A DNA stretch of 64,000 bases from Mesorhizobium sp. ES1-1. GTDB lineage: Bacteria; Pseudomonadota; Alphaproteobacteria; Rhizobiales; Rhizobiaceae. A program made the position numbers and the translations under genes. The stretch is taken from positions 124,001-188,000 of the forward strand of contig NZ_JAIUGX010000009.1 in NCBI RefSeq assembly GCF_020164785.1. The letters are read 5' to 3'. Below the pieces are notes generated by a model. That model ran no database searches and was not told the origin of the DNA. It saw only the letters and a program-made list of their open reading frames with translations. Of this stretch, positions 42,243-50,150 are shown piece by piece; the stretch's first letter is position 1; every line of letters begins with the position of its first letter.

Positions 42243-43496
42243 TTGAAGAAATATTCGGTATTCGCCATCGCCCGGGAGGCAATCCGCAGCCACAAGGGCT
42301 GGGAGGAACAATGGTCCTCGCCGGAGCCCAAAAAGGAATATGACGTCATCATCGTCGGCGCGGGCGGCCATGGACTGGCCACCGCCTATTACCTGGCCAA
42401 TGTGCACGGCATCACCAATGTGGCGGTGCTGGAAAAGGGCTGGCTCGGTGGCGGCAACACCGGGCGCAACACCACCATCATCCGTTCCAACTATCTCTAT
42501 GACGAGAGCGCCGGGATCTACGACCATGCGCTGAAGCTGTGGGACGGGCTCAGCCAGGAACTGAACTACAACGTCATGTATTCGCCGCGCGGCGTCATGA
42601 TGCTGGCGCATAATGTGCACGACATCCAGGTGCTGAAGCGCCATGTCCATGCCAACCGGCTGAACGGCATCGACAATGAATGGCTGACGCCGGAGCAGGC
42701 CAAGGCGTTCTGCCCGCCGCTCAACACGTCAAAGGACGCGCGCTATCCGGTGGTCGGCGCGGCGTTGCAGCGGCGTGGCGGGACGGCGCGCCATGACGCG
42801 GTCGCCTGGGGCTATGCGCGCGGCGCCTCGGCGCGCGGCGTCCACATCATCCAGAACTGCGAGGTGACCGGGGTCAAGCGGGCGCCGAACGGCGCGGTGA
42901 TGGGCGTCGACACGACGCGCGGCTTCATCGGCGCCAAGAAGGTCGGCGTCGTCGCCGCCGGCCATTCCTCCGTCATCATGAACATGGCGGGCGTGCGCAT
43001 GCCGCTGGAGAGCTATCCGCTGCAGGCGCTGGTGTCGGAGCCGGTCAAGCCGGTTGTGCCCTGCGTGGTGATGTCGAACACGGTCCACGCCTATATCTCT
43101 CAGTCCGACAAGGGCGAACTGGTGATCGGCGCCGGCACCGACCAGTATGTCTCCTATTCGCAGACCGGCGGGCTGCACATATTGCAGCACACGCTGGACG
43201 CCATCTGCGAGATGTTCCCGATCTTCACGCGCATGAAGATGTTGCGCTCCTGGGGCGGCATCGTCGACGTGACGCCCGACCGTTCGCCGATCCTGGCCAA
43301 GACGCCGGTCCCCGGCCTCTATGTCAATTGCGGCTGGGGCACCGGCGGTTTCAAGGCGACGCCGGGATCCGGCCATGTGTTCGCCCACACCATTGCCCGG
43401 GACGACCCGCATCCGATCAACGCGCCTTTCACGATCGAGCGCTTCCGCACCGGACGGCTCATCGACGAGGCGGCGGCGGCGGCGGTGGCGCACTGA
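42243..43496 (+). CDS. soxB: Sarcosine oxidase beta subunit
   Basis: Heterotetrameric sarcosine oxidase, flavin subunit, about 417 residues; it oxidises sarcosine (N-methylglycine) to glycine. The start is inferred to be the TTG at 42243, giving KKYSVFAIAREAIRSHKGWEEQW, which matches the usual N-terminus and has GAGAGG about 8 nt upstream. The FAD site is DVIIVGAGGHGLATAYYLA, followed by GWLGGGNTGRNTTIIRSNY. His184 in TARHDAVAWGYARGA is the probable covalent FMN attachment site by analogy with characterised enzymes. First gene of the sox operon. Confidence 0.93.
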   Translation: MKKYSVFAIAREAIRSHKGWEEQWSSPEPKKEYDVIIVGAGGHGLATAYYLANVHGITNVAVLEKGWLGGGNTGRNTTIIRSNYLYDESAGIYDHALKLWDGLSQELNYNVMYSPRGVMMLAHNVHDIQVLKRHVHANRLNGIDNEWLTPEQAKAFCPPLNTSKDARYPVVGAALQRRGGTARHDAVAWGYARGASARGVHIIQNCEVTGVKRAPNGAVMGVDTTRGFIGAKKVGVVAAGHSSVIMNMAGVRMPLESYPLQALVSEPVKPVVPCVVMSNTVHAYISQSDKGELVIGAGTDQYVSYSQTGGLHILQHTLDAICEMFPIFTRMKMLRSWGGIVDVTPDRSPILAKTPVPGLYVNCGWGTGGFKATPGSGHVFAHTIARDDPHPINAPFTIERFRTGRLIDEAAAAAVAH

Positions 43497-43924
43497 TGAT
43501 GATGGCCGAGATGGCAGTCGCAGTGCCGCTCGTGCTGGCGGCGGGGGAGCAGGGCATGTTCCATTTGCCCTCGCCGGAAGAGGTCCGGGTGCAGCCGATC
43601 GCGCGCGCCGGCAATGAGGTCGCGTGGCCGTTTTCTGTCGATGAGGGAACGCTCTCCTGCGTGTGGAGCGCCGGCCAGAAGATCGTGATGTTCTTCGAAG
43701 GTCGGCCGAAAGAGCTCAAGCCGGACGACGCGTTCGAGCCGCGCGCCGTCTTCGTTACCACCGACCCGATGCAATTAACCCTCGGCAACATGGCCAACCG
43801 ATCGCTGTTTCGCGATGCCGCGACGGTGGAGGAGCGCCTGCGGCTTGTCGCGCCGTTCGTGACCCTGGGCCAGAAGCTTTGCGACCAACCTGCCGGCGCC
43901 CGCGTCGGCCATGGCGAATTGTAG
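43496..43924 (+). CDS. Uncharacterised protein inserted in the sarcosine oxidase operon
   Basis: 142 residues from an ATG that shares its A with the soxB TGA stop (TGATG), so translation is coupled. I do not recognise the family. The chain is soluble and mixed alpha/beta: VRVQPIARAGNEVAWPFSVDEGTLSCVWSAG, then KIVMFFEGRPKELKPDD and FVTTDPMQLTLGNMANRSLF, and a helical C-terminus ATVEERLRLVAPFVTLGQKLC. No signal peptide or cofactor motif is visible. Its place between soxB and soxD suggests a role in assembly, regulation or use of the sarcosine pathway. Confidence 0.75.
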   Translation: MMMAEMAVAVPLVLAAGEQGMFHLPSPEEVRVQPIARAGNEVAWPFSVDEGTLSCVWSAGQKIVMFFEGRPKELKPDDAFEPRAVFVTTDPMQLTLGNMANRSLFRDAATVEERLRLVAPFVTLGQKLCDQPAGARVGHGEL

Positions 43925-43936
43925 GGAAAGAACCAG

Positions 43937-44248
43937 ATGCTTCTCATCCGCTGCCCCTATTGCGAGGAAGAACGTCCGGAACTCGAATTCCGCAACGCCG
44001 GCGAAGCGCATATTGCGCGCTCGGCCGATATTGCGGGCGACAGCGACGATGATTTCGAAAAGTTCTTTTTCATCCGCTCGAATCCCAAGGGCATCATTTA
44101 TGAGCGCTGGCGGCATATCCATGGCTGCGCGCGGTTCTTCAACGCCGTGCGAGACACGATCACCGACAAGTTCGTCATGACGTACAAGGCCGGCGAGCCG
44201 AAGCCGTCGAAGCTTCCCAACAACTCCAACGATGTGGTTGCCAAATGA
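43937..44248 (+). CDS. soxD: Sarcosine oxidase delta subunit
   Basis: Small zinc-binding subunit, 103 residues. The zinc ligands are expected from Cys6 and Cys9 (IRCPYCEEE) with His60/His62 and Cys64 in RHIHGCARFFN. It has the typical core FEKFFFIRSNPKGIIYERW. It is 12 nt after the previous gene and overlaps soxA by 4 nt (ATGA). The subunit stabilises the alpha-beta core of the complex. Confidence 0.93.
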   Translation: MLLIRCPYCEEERPELEFRNAGEAHIARSADIAGDSDDDFEKFFFIRSNPKGIIYERWRHIHGCARFFNAVRDTITDKFVMTYKAGEPKPSKLPNNSNDVVAK

Positions 44249-47200
44249 GCGGCGCGTTCCGTATTCCGAGCGCAGGACGGTTGAAGCAGGCGAAGACCGC
44301 GCGGTTCAGCTTCGACGGACAATCCTACACTGGCATCGAGGGCGATACTCTGGCGTCGGCGCTGCTCGCCAATGGCGTGCATCTGGTCGGCCGCTCGTTC
44401 AAGTACCATCGCCCGCGCGGCATCCTGTCGGCCGGCGCCGAAGAGCCGAACGCGCTGGTCGAGATCCGGCGCGACGCGGCGCGCAGGACGCCGAACGTGC
44501 GCGCAACCGTCCAGGAGCTTTACGACGGGCTTGAAGCGCAGTCGCAGAACCGTTGGCCGTCGCTGTCTTTCGACGTCGGCGCTGTCAATGACATCGCGTC
44601 GCCGATGCTTTCGGCCGGCTTCTACTACAAGACATTCATGTGGCCCAAGGCGGCGTGGAAGAGCCTTTACGAACCCCGCATTCGCCAAGCCGCCGGCCTG
44701 GGTGTTTCGCCTGACAAGCCCGATCCCGACCATTATTCGTCGCGTTACGCGCATTGCGACGTGCTGGTGCTGGGCGGTGGCGCGGCCGGCATTGCGGCGG
44801 CATTGGCGGCGGCCGACGCCGGCGTGCGGGTGATCCTGGCCGACGAGCAGGCCGAGTTCGGCGGCAGTCTTCGGTTCGAGGCCGCGGCCAAGATCGATGG
44901 GCAGGACGGTTTTTCCTGGGCGCAGGCGGCTGTCGCCCGGTTGAGCGCGATGGACAATGTCCGCGTGCTGTCGCGTACGACAGCGTTCGGCTATTACGCG
45001 CAGAATTTTGTCGGCCTCGTCGAGCGCGTCAGCGATCATTTGAAAAACCCCGGCCATGATCTGCCGCGTGAGCGGCTATGGCAGGTGCGCGCAAAGCGCG
45101 TCGTGCTGGCCTCTGGCGCCATCGAGCGGCATATGGTGTTCGCGGACAATGACCGGCCGGGCATCATGCTGGCGGGCGCGGCGCGCACCTTCCTCAACCA
45201 CCATGGGGTGGCGGTCGGCAGGAATGTCGGCGTCTACACCGCCAATGATTCCGCCTACTCGGCGGCAATCGATCTCAAAAAGGCCGGTGTCAACGTGGCG
45301 GCGATCGTCGATCTTCGCGACAACCCGACCGGGCCGGTGATCGACGAGGCGAGGGCGCTCGGCATCGAGGTCAATTTCGGCCGCGCGGTCATCCGCGCCG
45401 GCGGAAAGCTCAGAGTGAACTCGATGACCGTTCAGCCGAAGAATGGCGGCGGCGAACGCACCGTTCCGGTCGACGCGATCCTGATGTCGGCTGGTTGGAC
45501 GCCTTCCGTGCATCTGTTCTCGCAGTCGCGCGGCAAGGTCGCCTTCAATGACGAGACCAAGCGCTTCGTGCCGGGCATCTACGCGCAGGACTGCGTCTCC
45601 GTCGGCGCCTGCAACGGTACGGACGGCCTGTCGGCGAGCATGGATGAAGCCTACGCCGCCGGCGCCAAGGCGGCGAGGGATGCCAGTGCCGGAGATCTTG
45701 GCGCGAAGGCCGGCAAGGGCACCAAGCCGAAGGTCGACGCCTCCGAAAGCTGGTCGCGCGGCATGCTGGGCGCGGCGCCCGGCGCCGGGCCGGGCACGAC
45801 GGTGAAGGCGTTCGTCGACTTCCAGAACGATGTCACCGCCAAGGACATTCGCCAGGCCGTGCATGAGGGCATGCGCTCGATCGAGCACGTCAAGCGATTC
45901 ACCACCAACGGCATGGCGACAGACCAGGGCAAGACCTCCAACATGCACGGACTGGCGATCGCGGCTGAGACGCTGGGCAAGCCGATCCCGGCGGTCGGGC
46001 TGACGACGTTTCGCGCGCCCTATACGCCGGTGACCTTCGGCGCGATCATCAGCCACGCGCGCGGGCCGCTGTTCGACCCGACGCGCAAGACCGCGATCCA
46101 TCCCTGGGCCGAGGCGCAGGGGGCTGTGTTCGAGGATGTCGGCCAGTGGAAGCGCGCTTGGTATTTCCCCCAGGCTGGCGAAGACATGCATGCCGCCGTC
46201 GGCCGCGAATGCGTCGCGGTGCGCACCAATGCCGGCCTGTTCGACGCCTCAACCCTGGGCAAGATCGAAGTGGTCGGGCCGGACGCAGCCAAATTCATGG
46301 AACTGCTCTACACCAATCCGTGGGAGAAGCTGGAGCCCGGCCGCTGCCGCTACGGCATCATGCTGCGCGAGGACGGCTTCATCTATGATGACGGCGTCGT
46401 CGGCCGGCTGGCGCCGGACCGTTTCCATGTGACGACGACGACGGGCGGCGCGCCGCGTGTCATGAACCACATGGAAGATTACCTCCAGACCGAATTCCCG
46501 CATCTCAATGTCTGGCTGACCTCGATCACGGAACAATGGGCCGTCATCGCGGTGCAGGGACCGAAGTCGCGCGACATCATCGCGCCGCTGGTCGAAGACA
46601 TCGACGTTTCCGACGAGGCGATGCCGCATATGTCGGTGCGCGAGGGCAGGATCTGCGGCGTGCCGACCCGGCTGTTTCGCATGTCGTTCACCGGCGAGCG
46701 CGGCTTCGAGGTCAATGTGCCTGCGGATTACGGCCAGGCAGTCTGGGAGGCCCTGTGGGCCGAGGGCCAGAAGCATGGGGCCACCGCCTACGGCACCGAG
46801 GCGATGCACGTGTTGCGCGCCGAAAAGGGCTACATCATCGTTGGCCAGGACACGGACGGCACGTTGACGCCGAACGATGCCGGCCTCGACTGGGCGGTCG
46901 GCAAGAAAAAGACCGACTTCGTCGGCATCCGCGGGCTGACGCGGCCGGACCTTATCGCCAAGGGCCGCAAGCAATTGATCGGCCTTAAGACCAAGGATCC
47001 GAAGGTCGTGCTGGAAGAAGGCGCGCAGATCGTCGAGGATCCCAAACAGGCGATCCCGATGAAGATGATCGGTCATGTCACCTCGAGCTACTGGTCGCAG
47101 AATTGCGGCCGCTCGATCGCGCTGGCGGCGGTCGCCGGTGGCCGCGACAGAATGGGCGACACGCTCTACGTGCCGATGCCTGACGGGGTGATCGAAGTGG

Positions 47201-47253
47201 AGGTTACAGGCATGGTGTTCTTCGACGAGACGGGAGGGCGCCTCAATGGCTAA
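44245..47253 (+). CDS. soxA: Sarcosine oxidase alpha subunit
   Basis: 1002 residues, full length. The N-terminal domain has the 2Fe-2S-ferredoxin-like fold without cluster cysteines (FDGQSYTGIEGDTLASALLANG). A pyridine-nucleotide-binding domain follows (VLVLGGGAAGIAAALAAADA, near residue 170), then a C-terminal aminomethyltransferase (GCV_T) domain (from about 600; AGLFDASTLGKIEVVGPDAAKF), which binds tetrahydrofolate and captures formaldehyde as 5,10-methylene-THF. It overlaps soxG by 8 nt. The reaction gives glycine, peroxide and a one-carbon unit. Confidence 0.95.
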   Translation: MSGAFRIPSAGRLKQAKTARFSFDGQSYTGIEGDTLASALLANGVHLVGRSFKYHRPRGILSAGAEEPNALVEIRRDAARRTPNVRATVQELYDGLEAQSQNRWPSLSFDVGAVNDIASPMLSAGFYYKTFMWPKAAWKSLYEPRIRQAAGLGVSPDKPDPDHYSSRYAHCDVLVLGGGAAGIAAALAAADAGVRVILADEQAEFGGSLRFEAAAKIDGQDGFSWAQAAVARLSAMDNVRVLSRTTAFGYYAQNFVGLVERVSDHLKNPGHDLPRERLWQVRAKRVVLASGAIERHMVFADNDRPGIMLAGAARTFLNHHGVAVGRNVGVYTANDSAYSAAIDLKKAGVNVAAIVDLRDNPTGPVIDEARALGIEVNFGRAVIRAGGKLRVNSMTVQPKNGGGERTVPVDAILMSAGWTPSVHLFSQSRGKVAFNDETKRFVPGIYAQDCVSVGACNGTDGLSASMDEAYAAGAKAARDASAGDLGAKAGKGTKPKVDASESWSRGMLGAAPGAGPGTTVKAFVDFQNDVTAKDIRQAVHEGMRSIEHVKRFTTNGMATDQGKTSNMHGLAIAAETLGKPIPAVGLTTFRAPYTPVTFGAIISHARGPLFDPTRKTAIHPWAEAQGAVFEDVGQWKRAWYFPQAGEDMHAAVGRECVAVRTNAGLFDASTLGKIEVVGPDAAKFMELLYTNPWEKLEPGRCRYGIMLREDGFIYDDGVVGRLAPDRFHVTTTTGGAPRVMNHMEDYLQTEFPHLNVWLTSITEQWAVIAVQGPKSRDIIAPLVEDIDVSDEAMPHMSVREGRICGVPTRLFRMSFTGERGFEVNVPADYGQAVWEALWAEGQKHGATAYGTEAMHVLRAEKGYIIVGQDTDGTLTPNDAGLDWAVGKKKTDFVGIRGLTRPDLIAKGRKQLIGLKTKDPKVVLEEGAQIVEDPKQAIPMKMIGHVTSSYWSQNCGRSIALAAVAGGRDRMGDTLYVPMPDGVIEVEVTGMVFFDETGGRLNG

Positions 47254-47830
47254 GGCCGTCGCAAGCAAGGCCGATACGGCGGTGTTGCCGTCGGTCGAAC
47301 GTCGCCCGGCGCTGGCCGGACGCGCCGCCTCCGGGCCCAGCGTCAAGGTCGAAATGCTGCCGCCCGCACAACGCATCTCGCTGCGCGCCCCCGAGACTGC
47401 GATCGCCGCGCTTTCCGATGCGCTGGGCGTAGCCTTGCCCAACAAGCCCAAGACGTCGGCCGCAATGTCAGGGCGAACGGCGCTATGGCTCGGCCCCGAG
47501 GAATGGCTGGTCATCGACGAGGCCGGCAATGATCCGCTCGCCGATTGCGCCAAAGTCCCACTCCTCCATTCCGCCGTAGGCATATCGCACCGCAATGTGG
47601 CGATTGCCGTGACTGGCGCCGGCGCCGCCGCGACCATCAATGCAGGCTGCCCGCAGGATCTGTCGCTCGATGCGTTCCCCGTTGGGGCGGCTTCGCGCAC
47701 CATCCTGGGCAAGGCGGAGATCGTGCTGTTGCGCAACGGGCCCGACGACTTCCGGGTCGAGTGCTGGCGTTCCTTCTCGGACTATGTCTTTACTTTCCTG
47801 TCCGAGGGAGCGCGCGACGCGGCGGTCTGA
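47246..47830 (+). CDS. soxG: Sarcosine oxidase gamma subunit
   Basis: 194 residues, related to the N-terminal part of GCV_T proteins. Typical stretches are GRTALWLGPEEWLVIDEAG, the conserved HSAVGISHRNVAIAVTGAGAAATINAGCPQDLSL and, near the end, GKAEIVLLRNGPDDFRVECWRSFSDYVF. It starts inside the soxA end and closes the operon soxB-x-soxD-soxA-soxG. No clear terminator follows. Confidence 0.93.
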   Translation: MAKAVASKADTAVLPSVERRPALAGRAASGPSVKVEMLPPAQRISLRAPETAIAALSDALGVALPNKPKTSAAMSGRTALWLGPEEWLVIDEAGNDPLADCAKVPLLHSAVGISHRNVAIAVTGAGAAATINAGCPQDLSLDAFPVGAASRTILGKAEIVLLRNGPDDFRVECWRSFSDYVFTFLSEGARDAAV

Positions 47831-47883
47831 CTTAGGAACGTTTTGCCGGCCAATTCCGTTCTGCGTCCTCATGCCGAGGGAGA

Positions 47884-48129
47884 ATGCCGATGCCGTCGAA
47901 ATCCGAGCTCAACCCGCCGCCAGAATTTCCGACGAAAACCGCGGCTGTCCGCTCGCTCGAACAAGAGCGCGACAGCAAGTTGACCGCGGAAGAAGAACTC
48001 GACGAGGGTCTCGAAGACACGTTCCCGGCCAGCGATCCCATATCGATCACCGGGTCGGCAATCCCCGGCGGACCCGCAAAACCCGGCAGAGCCAAATCCG
48101 TGACCGGACGAAAAAACCGTAATCCCTGA
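47884..48129 (+). CDS. Small acidic protein with EGLEDTFPASDP motif
   Basis: 81 residues from an ATG preceded by GAGGGAGA. The conserved piece EELDEGLEDTFPASDPISIT, in the middle, recurs in many short proteobacterial proteins of unknown role. The rest is polar and probably disordered, with a basic C-terminus (KPGRAKSVTGRKNRNP). It lies 53 nt after soxG on the same strand and might be on the same transcript, but no functional link is known. Confidence 0.7.
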   Translation: MPMPSKSELNPPPEFPTKTAAVRSLEQERDSKLTAEEELDEGLEDTFPASDPISITGSAIPGGPAKPGRAKSVTGRKNRNP

Positions 48130-48160
48130 TTGCCGCGGCTGTCCTACCTGACAGCTGGCG

Positions 48161-48406
48161 TCAGAACGTGCTTGGAAGAATCCAGGGATCGATGCTGATG
48201 CCGAGCCGTGGCTCCTTGCTTTCAGCCGGCCTTTGCACAGCGCGTTCCTTCTTCAACGATCCTGTCGGGGCGCAATCAAGCTCCACATGGGTCTTGGCGT
48301 CAACGCAGATCGGTGTGTGCTCCTTTACGGGATGAGTGGAATTGGCGGCAAAGGCTGAACTCGAAAGGGCCAGCACGGCGGCGAGGGTGAGGAGAGTGTA
48401 TTTCAT
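48161..48406 (-). CDS. Small secreted protein under a palindromic operator region
   Basis: 81 residues with a clear signal peptide (KYTLLTLAAVLALSSSAFAA). The mature part is short and polar, with two cysteines (PICVDAKTHVELDC) spaced 12 apart that could form a disulphide. No family recognised. The region just upstream (48437-48510) has two TCGTAC-NN-GTACGA palindromes, so the gene is a candidate target of the TetR regulator encoded upstream on the same strand. Confidence 0.65.
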   Translation of the reverse strand: MKYTLLTLAAVLALSSSAFAANSTHPVKEHTPICVDAKTHVELDCAPTGSLKKERAVQRPAESKEPRLGISIDPWILPSTF

Positions 48407-48436
48407 TTCCGACTCCGGCTTAAGCGGCTCAAACTT

Positions 48437-48450
48437 TCGTACATGTACGA
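48437..48450. promoter_or_regulatory. Perfect 14-bp palindrome, candidate TetR operator
   Basis: TCGTACATGTACGA is its own reverse complement. It lies 31 nt upstream of the small secreted protein's start codon. The half-sites TCGTAC and GTACGA recur in the same arrangement at 48497-48510. Directly after it, TACAGCGTGTA (48451-48461) nearly equals TACAGCGTATA read on the minus strand just before the tetR start codon (49270-49280). Confidence 0.6.
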
Positions 48451-48496
48451 TACAGCGTGTAAATACGCCTGCTTGAAGCGGGATTCAAGGTCCTAA

Positions 48497-48510
48497 TCGT
48501 ACGTGTACGA
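48497..48510. promoter_or_regulatory. Second TCGTAC-NN-GTACGA palindrome, candidate TetR operator
   Basis: TCGTACGTGTACGA has the same two half-sites as the palindrome at 48437, with only the central two bases differing. The distance between the two centres is 60 bp, close to six helical turns, which would suit binding on one face of the DNA. It lies in the interval between tetR (stop at 48587) and the secreted-protein gene. Confidence 0.55.
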
Positions 48511-48586
48511 AAATTGATATGCCTTCGAGCAATCGCTCCGAACGCCAGGCGCCTAGCGCAATCTCAGGAGATTTGAAGGATGTGGC

Positions 48587-49270
48587 TCAGCAGCGGACCG
48601 GGCTGTCGGTCAATGGCGGCACATTTTGCGTGCTCAAGGCGGCGAGGGTGGCATCGCACATCCTCTTCACGAAGGCCTGGGGATCGCCAAACGGATAGAA
48701 GGGAAATGTAATCAGCAGCGAAATCGTGCCATGGCCGACCGCCCAGAGCATGGTGGCTATGGCGCGGGGATCGCCTTGCAGCTTGCCGGCCGCGACACAG
48801 GCCTCGACCCGCCCTATAAGCGCCTTCATGGCCGGATTGGCTTCATGCATCTCTTCGAAACTGCGGCCCTCCGGCGGTCTGGTCTTCTCGGTCATGAAGA
48901 CGGTCCGGTATTCGTTGGGGTTGCCGAGGCCGAAGGCGGCATACTCGGTCATGACCGCTTGCAATGCCGCGATGGGATCGTCGGAGGGATGCGCCTCGAT
49001 CTTCTTGGCCAGCGTCTCGAACGCATCCTCCGCCAGCGCGAACAGGATGTCCTGCTTGTCGGCAAAGTAGGAGTAGACCGACATCGGCGCGTAACCGACC
49101 CGCTTTGCCAGTTTGCGGATGGTCAGGCCCTCATAGCCTTCTTCTTGGACAAGCTTGTGCGCCGCATTGACAAGTTCGGCGCGCAGTTCGGCCTTTGGCT
49201 TTTCGCGGCGTGTATGGGCCCTCGGCGGCAATCTGGTGGCCTTTGTCTGGATCGGGATTCGCTGACTCAT
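48587..49270 (-). CDS. TetR/AcrR family transcriptional regulator
   Basis: 227 residues from an ATG at 49270. The N-terminal HTH is RAELVNAAHKLVQEEGYEGLTIRKLAKRVGYAPMSVYSYFADKQDIL (given as landmarks: EEGYEGLTIRKLAKRVG and APMSVYSYFADKQD). The C-terminal ligand domain has EEMHEANPAMKALIGRVEACVAAGKL and resembles TetR_C_33-type domains. TACAGCGTATA abuts its own start codon on the minus strand, and a related site plus two palindromes lie upstream of the next gene, so autoregulation and control of the secreted protein are plausible. Confidence 0.88.
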   Translation of the reverse strand: MSQRIPIQTKATRLPPRAHTRREKPKAELRAELVNAAHKLVQEEGYEGLTIRKLAKRVGYAPMSVYSYFADKQDILFALAEDAFETLAKKIEAHPSDDPIAALQAVMTEYAAFGLGNPNEYRTVFMTEKTRPPEGRSFEEMHEANPAMKALIGRVEACVAAGKLQGDPRAIATMLWAVGHGTISLLITFPFYPFGDPQAFVKRMCDATLAALSTQNVPPLTDSPVRC

Positions 49271-49444
49271 ATACGCTGTACGAAACGAGCAAGGAATGTC
49301 AAAGGTTCCAGGCGGCGGCCGATCGGCCCCGTACTTTCCTGGCTTCACATGTCGGTAATCCTGCGTTCGGTCAGCCAACATCGAGCTGTTACAAACAGAC
49401 CTTATTGGGCGGCTCTTGCAAAAATCCGGAGTGAGGAGGCCGGC

Positions 49445-50146
49445 ATGGCCATCAGCGAGGTTGCGCCGCGCGGGGCGGGTGCGCATCCACTTTCTCATAG
49501 CGCCCGACAGGCGCTCAAGAGAGTGGCCATGGTGGCATGGCTCGCCATTGCACTCGGCTTCGCCATGGAAGCCCTTATTTTGACGGTCAGGGTGGCTGCG
49601 AATTCCCAGCCGGCTTCCACGCAAGTCGTCATCGAATTGGTGCAAGGCGTGACGTGGTCATTCTTCGTCTGCGCCGGTGTTGGTCTGGGGACAGCCATAG
49701 GCAAGGTGCGAACCTCGCTCGGAGGCTTGATCGGTGCGATTTCCGCGCCCTTGGCGATGGGAATCGCAAAAGGCACGCAGAAAGTCATGGTCAGCGCGCT
49801 TGATCTGTCCGTGAAGCCGACAATCGTTCCGCTCACCACGCTTGGCGTGTTGCGGGCGCTCGAATACGGCCTGCTCGGCTGGATGCTGGCCCGGCTGGCC
49901 TCGAGGGAGAAAGCTCACCTTCTGCACTTCATCCTGGCGGGAGCTTTGATTGGTGCTGTGTTTGGCGGCGGCGTCACCGCGTTGACCATACAGGCTGCGT
50001 TCGCGCAGGACGTCGCCCTTGCACTGCCGCAGGCCATTGCGACCGGCCTCAATGAGATTGTGTTCCCGATAGGCTGCGCGCTGGTCGTCTACATCACCCT
50101 GCAGGTCAGCCGGAACATGAAGTTCATCGCCGGCGACACCCACTAG
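49445..50146 (+). CDS. Integral membrane protein, family not recognised
   Basis: About 233 residues. The ATG at 49445 has a perfect AGGAGG a few nt upstream. Six or so hydrophobic segments are visible: near residues 25-50, 65-85, 90-105, 125-150, 160-190 and 200-220 (for example VAMVAWLAIALGFAMEALIL and HFILAGALIGAVFGGGVTALTI). No catalytic or transport motif known to me. It is divergent from tetR, with 174 nt between the start codons, so it might share the regulator. Confidence 0.6.
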   Translation: MAISEVAPRGAGAHPLSHSARQALKRVAMVAWLAIALGFAMEALILTVRVAANSQPASTQVVIELVQGVTWSFFVCAGVGLGTAIGKVRTSLGGLIGAISAPLAMGIAKGTQKVMVSALDLSVKPTIVPLTTLGVLRALEYGLLGWMLARLASREKAHLLHFILAGALIGAVFGGGVTALTIQAAFAQDVALALPQAIATGLNEIVFPIGCALVVYITLQVSRNMKFIAGDTH

Positions 50147-50150
50147 TTCT

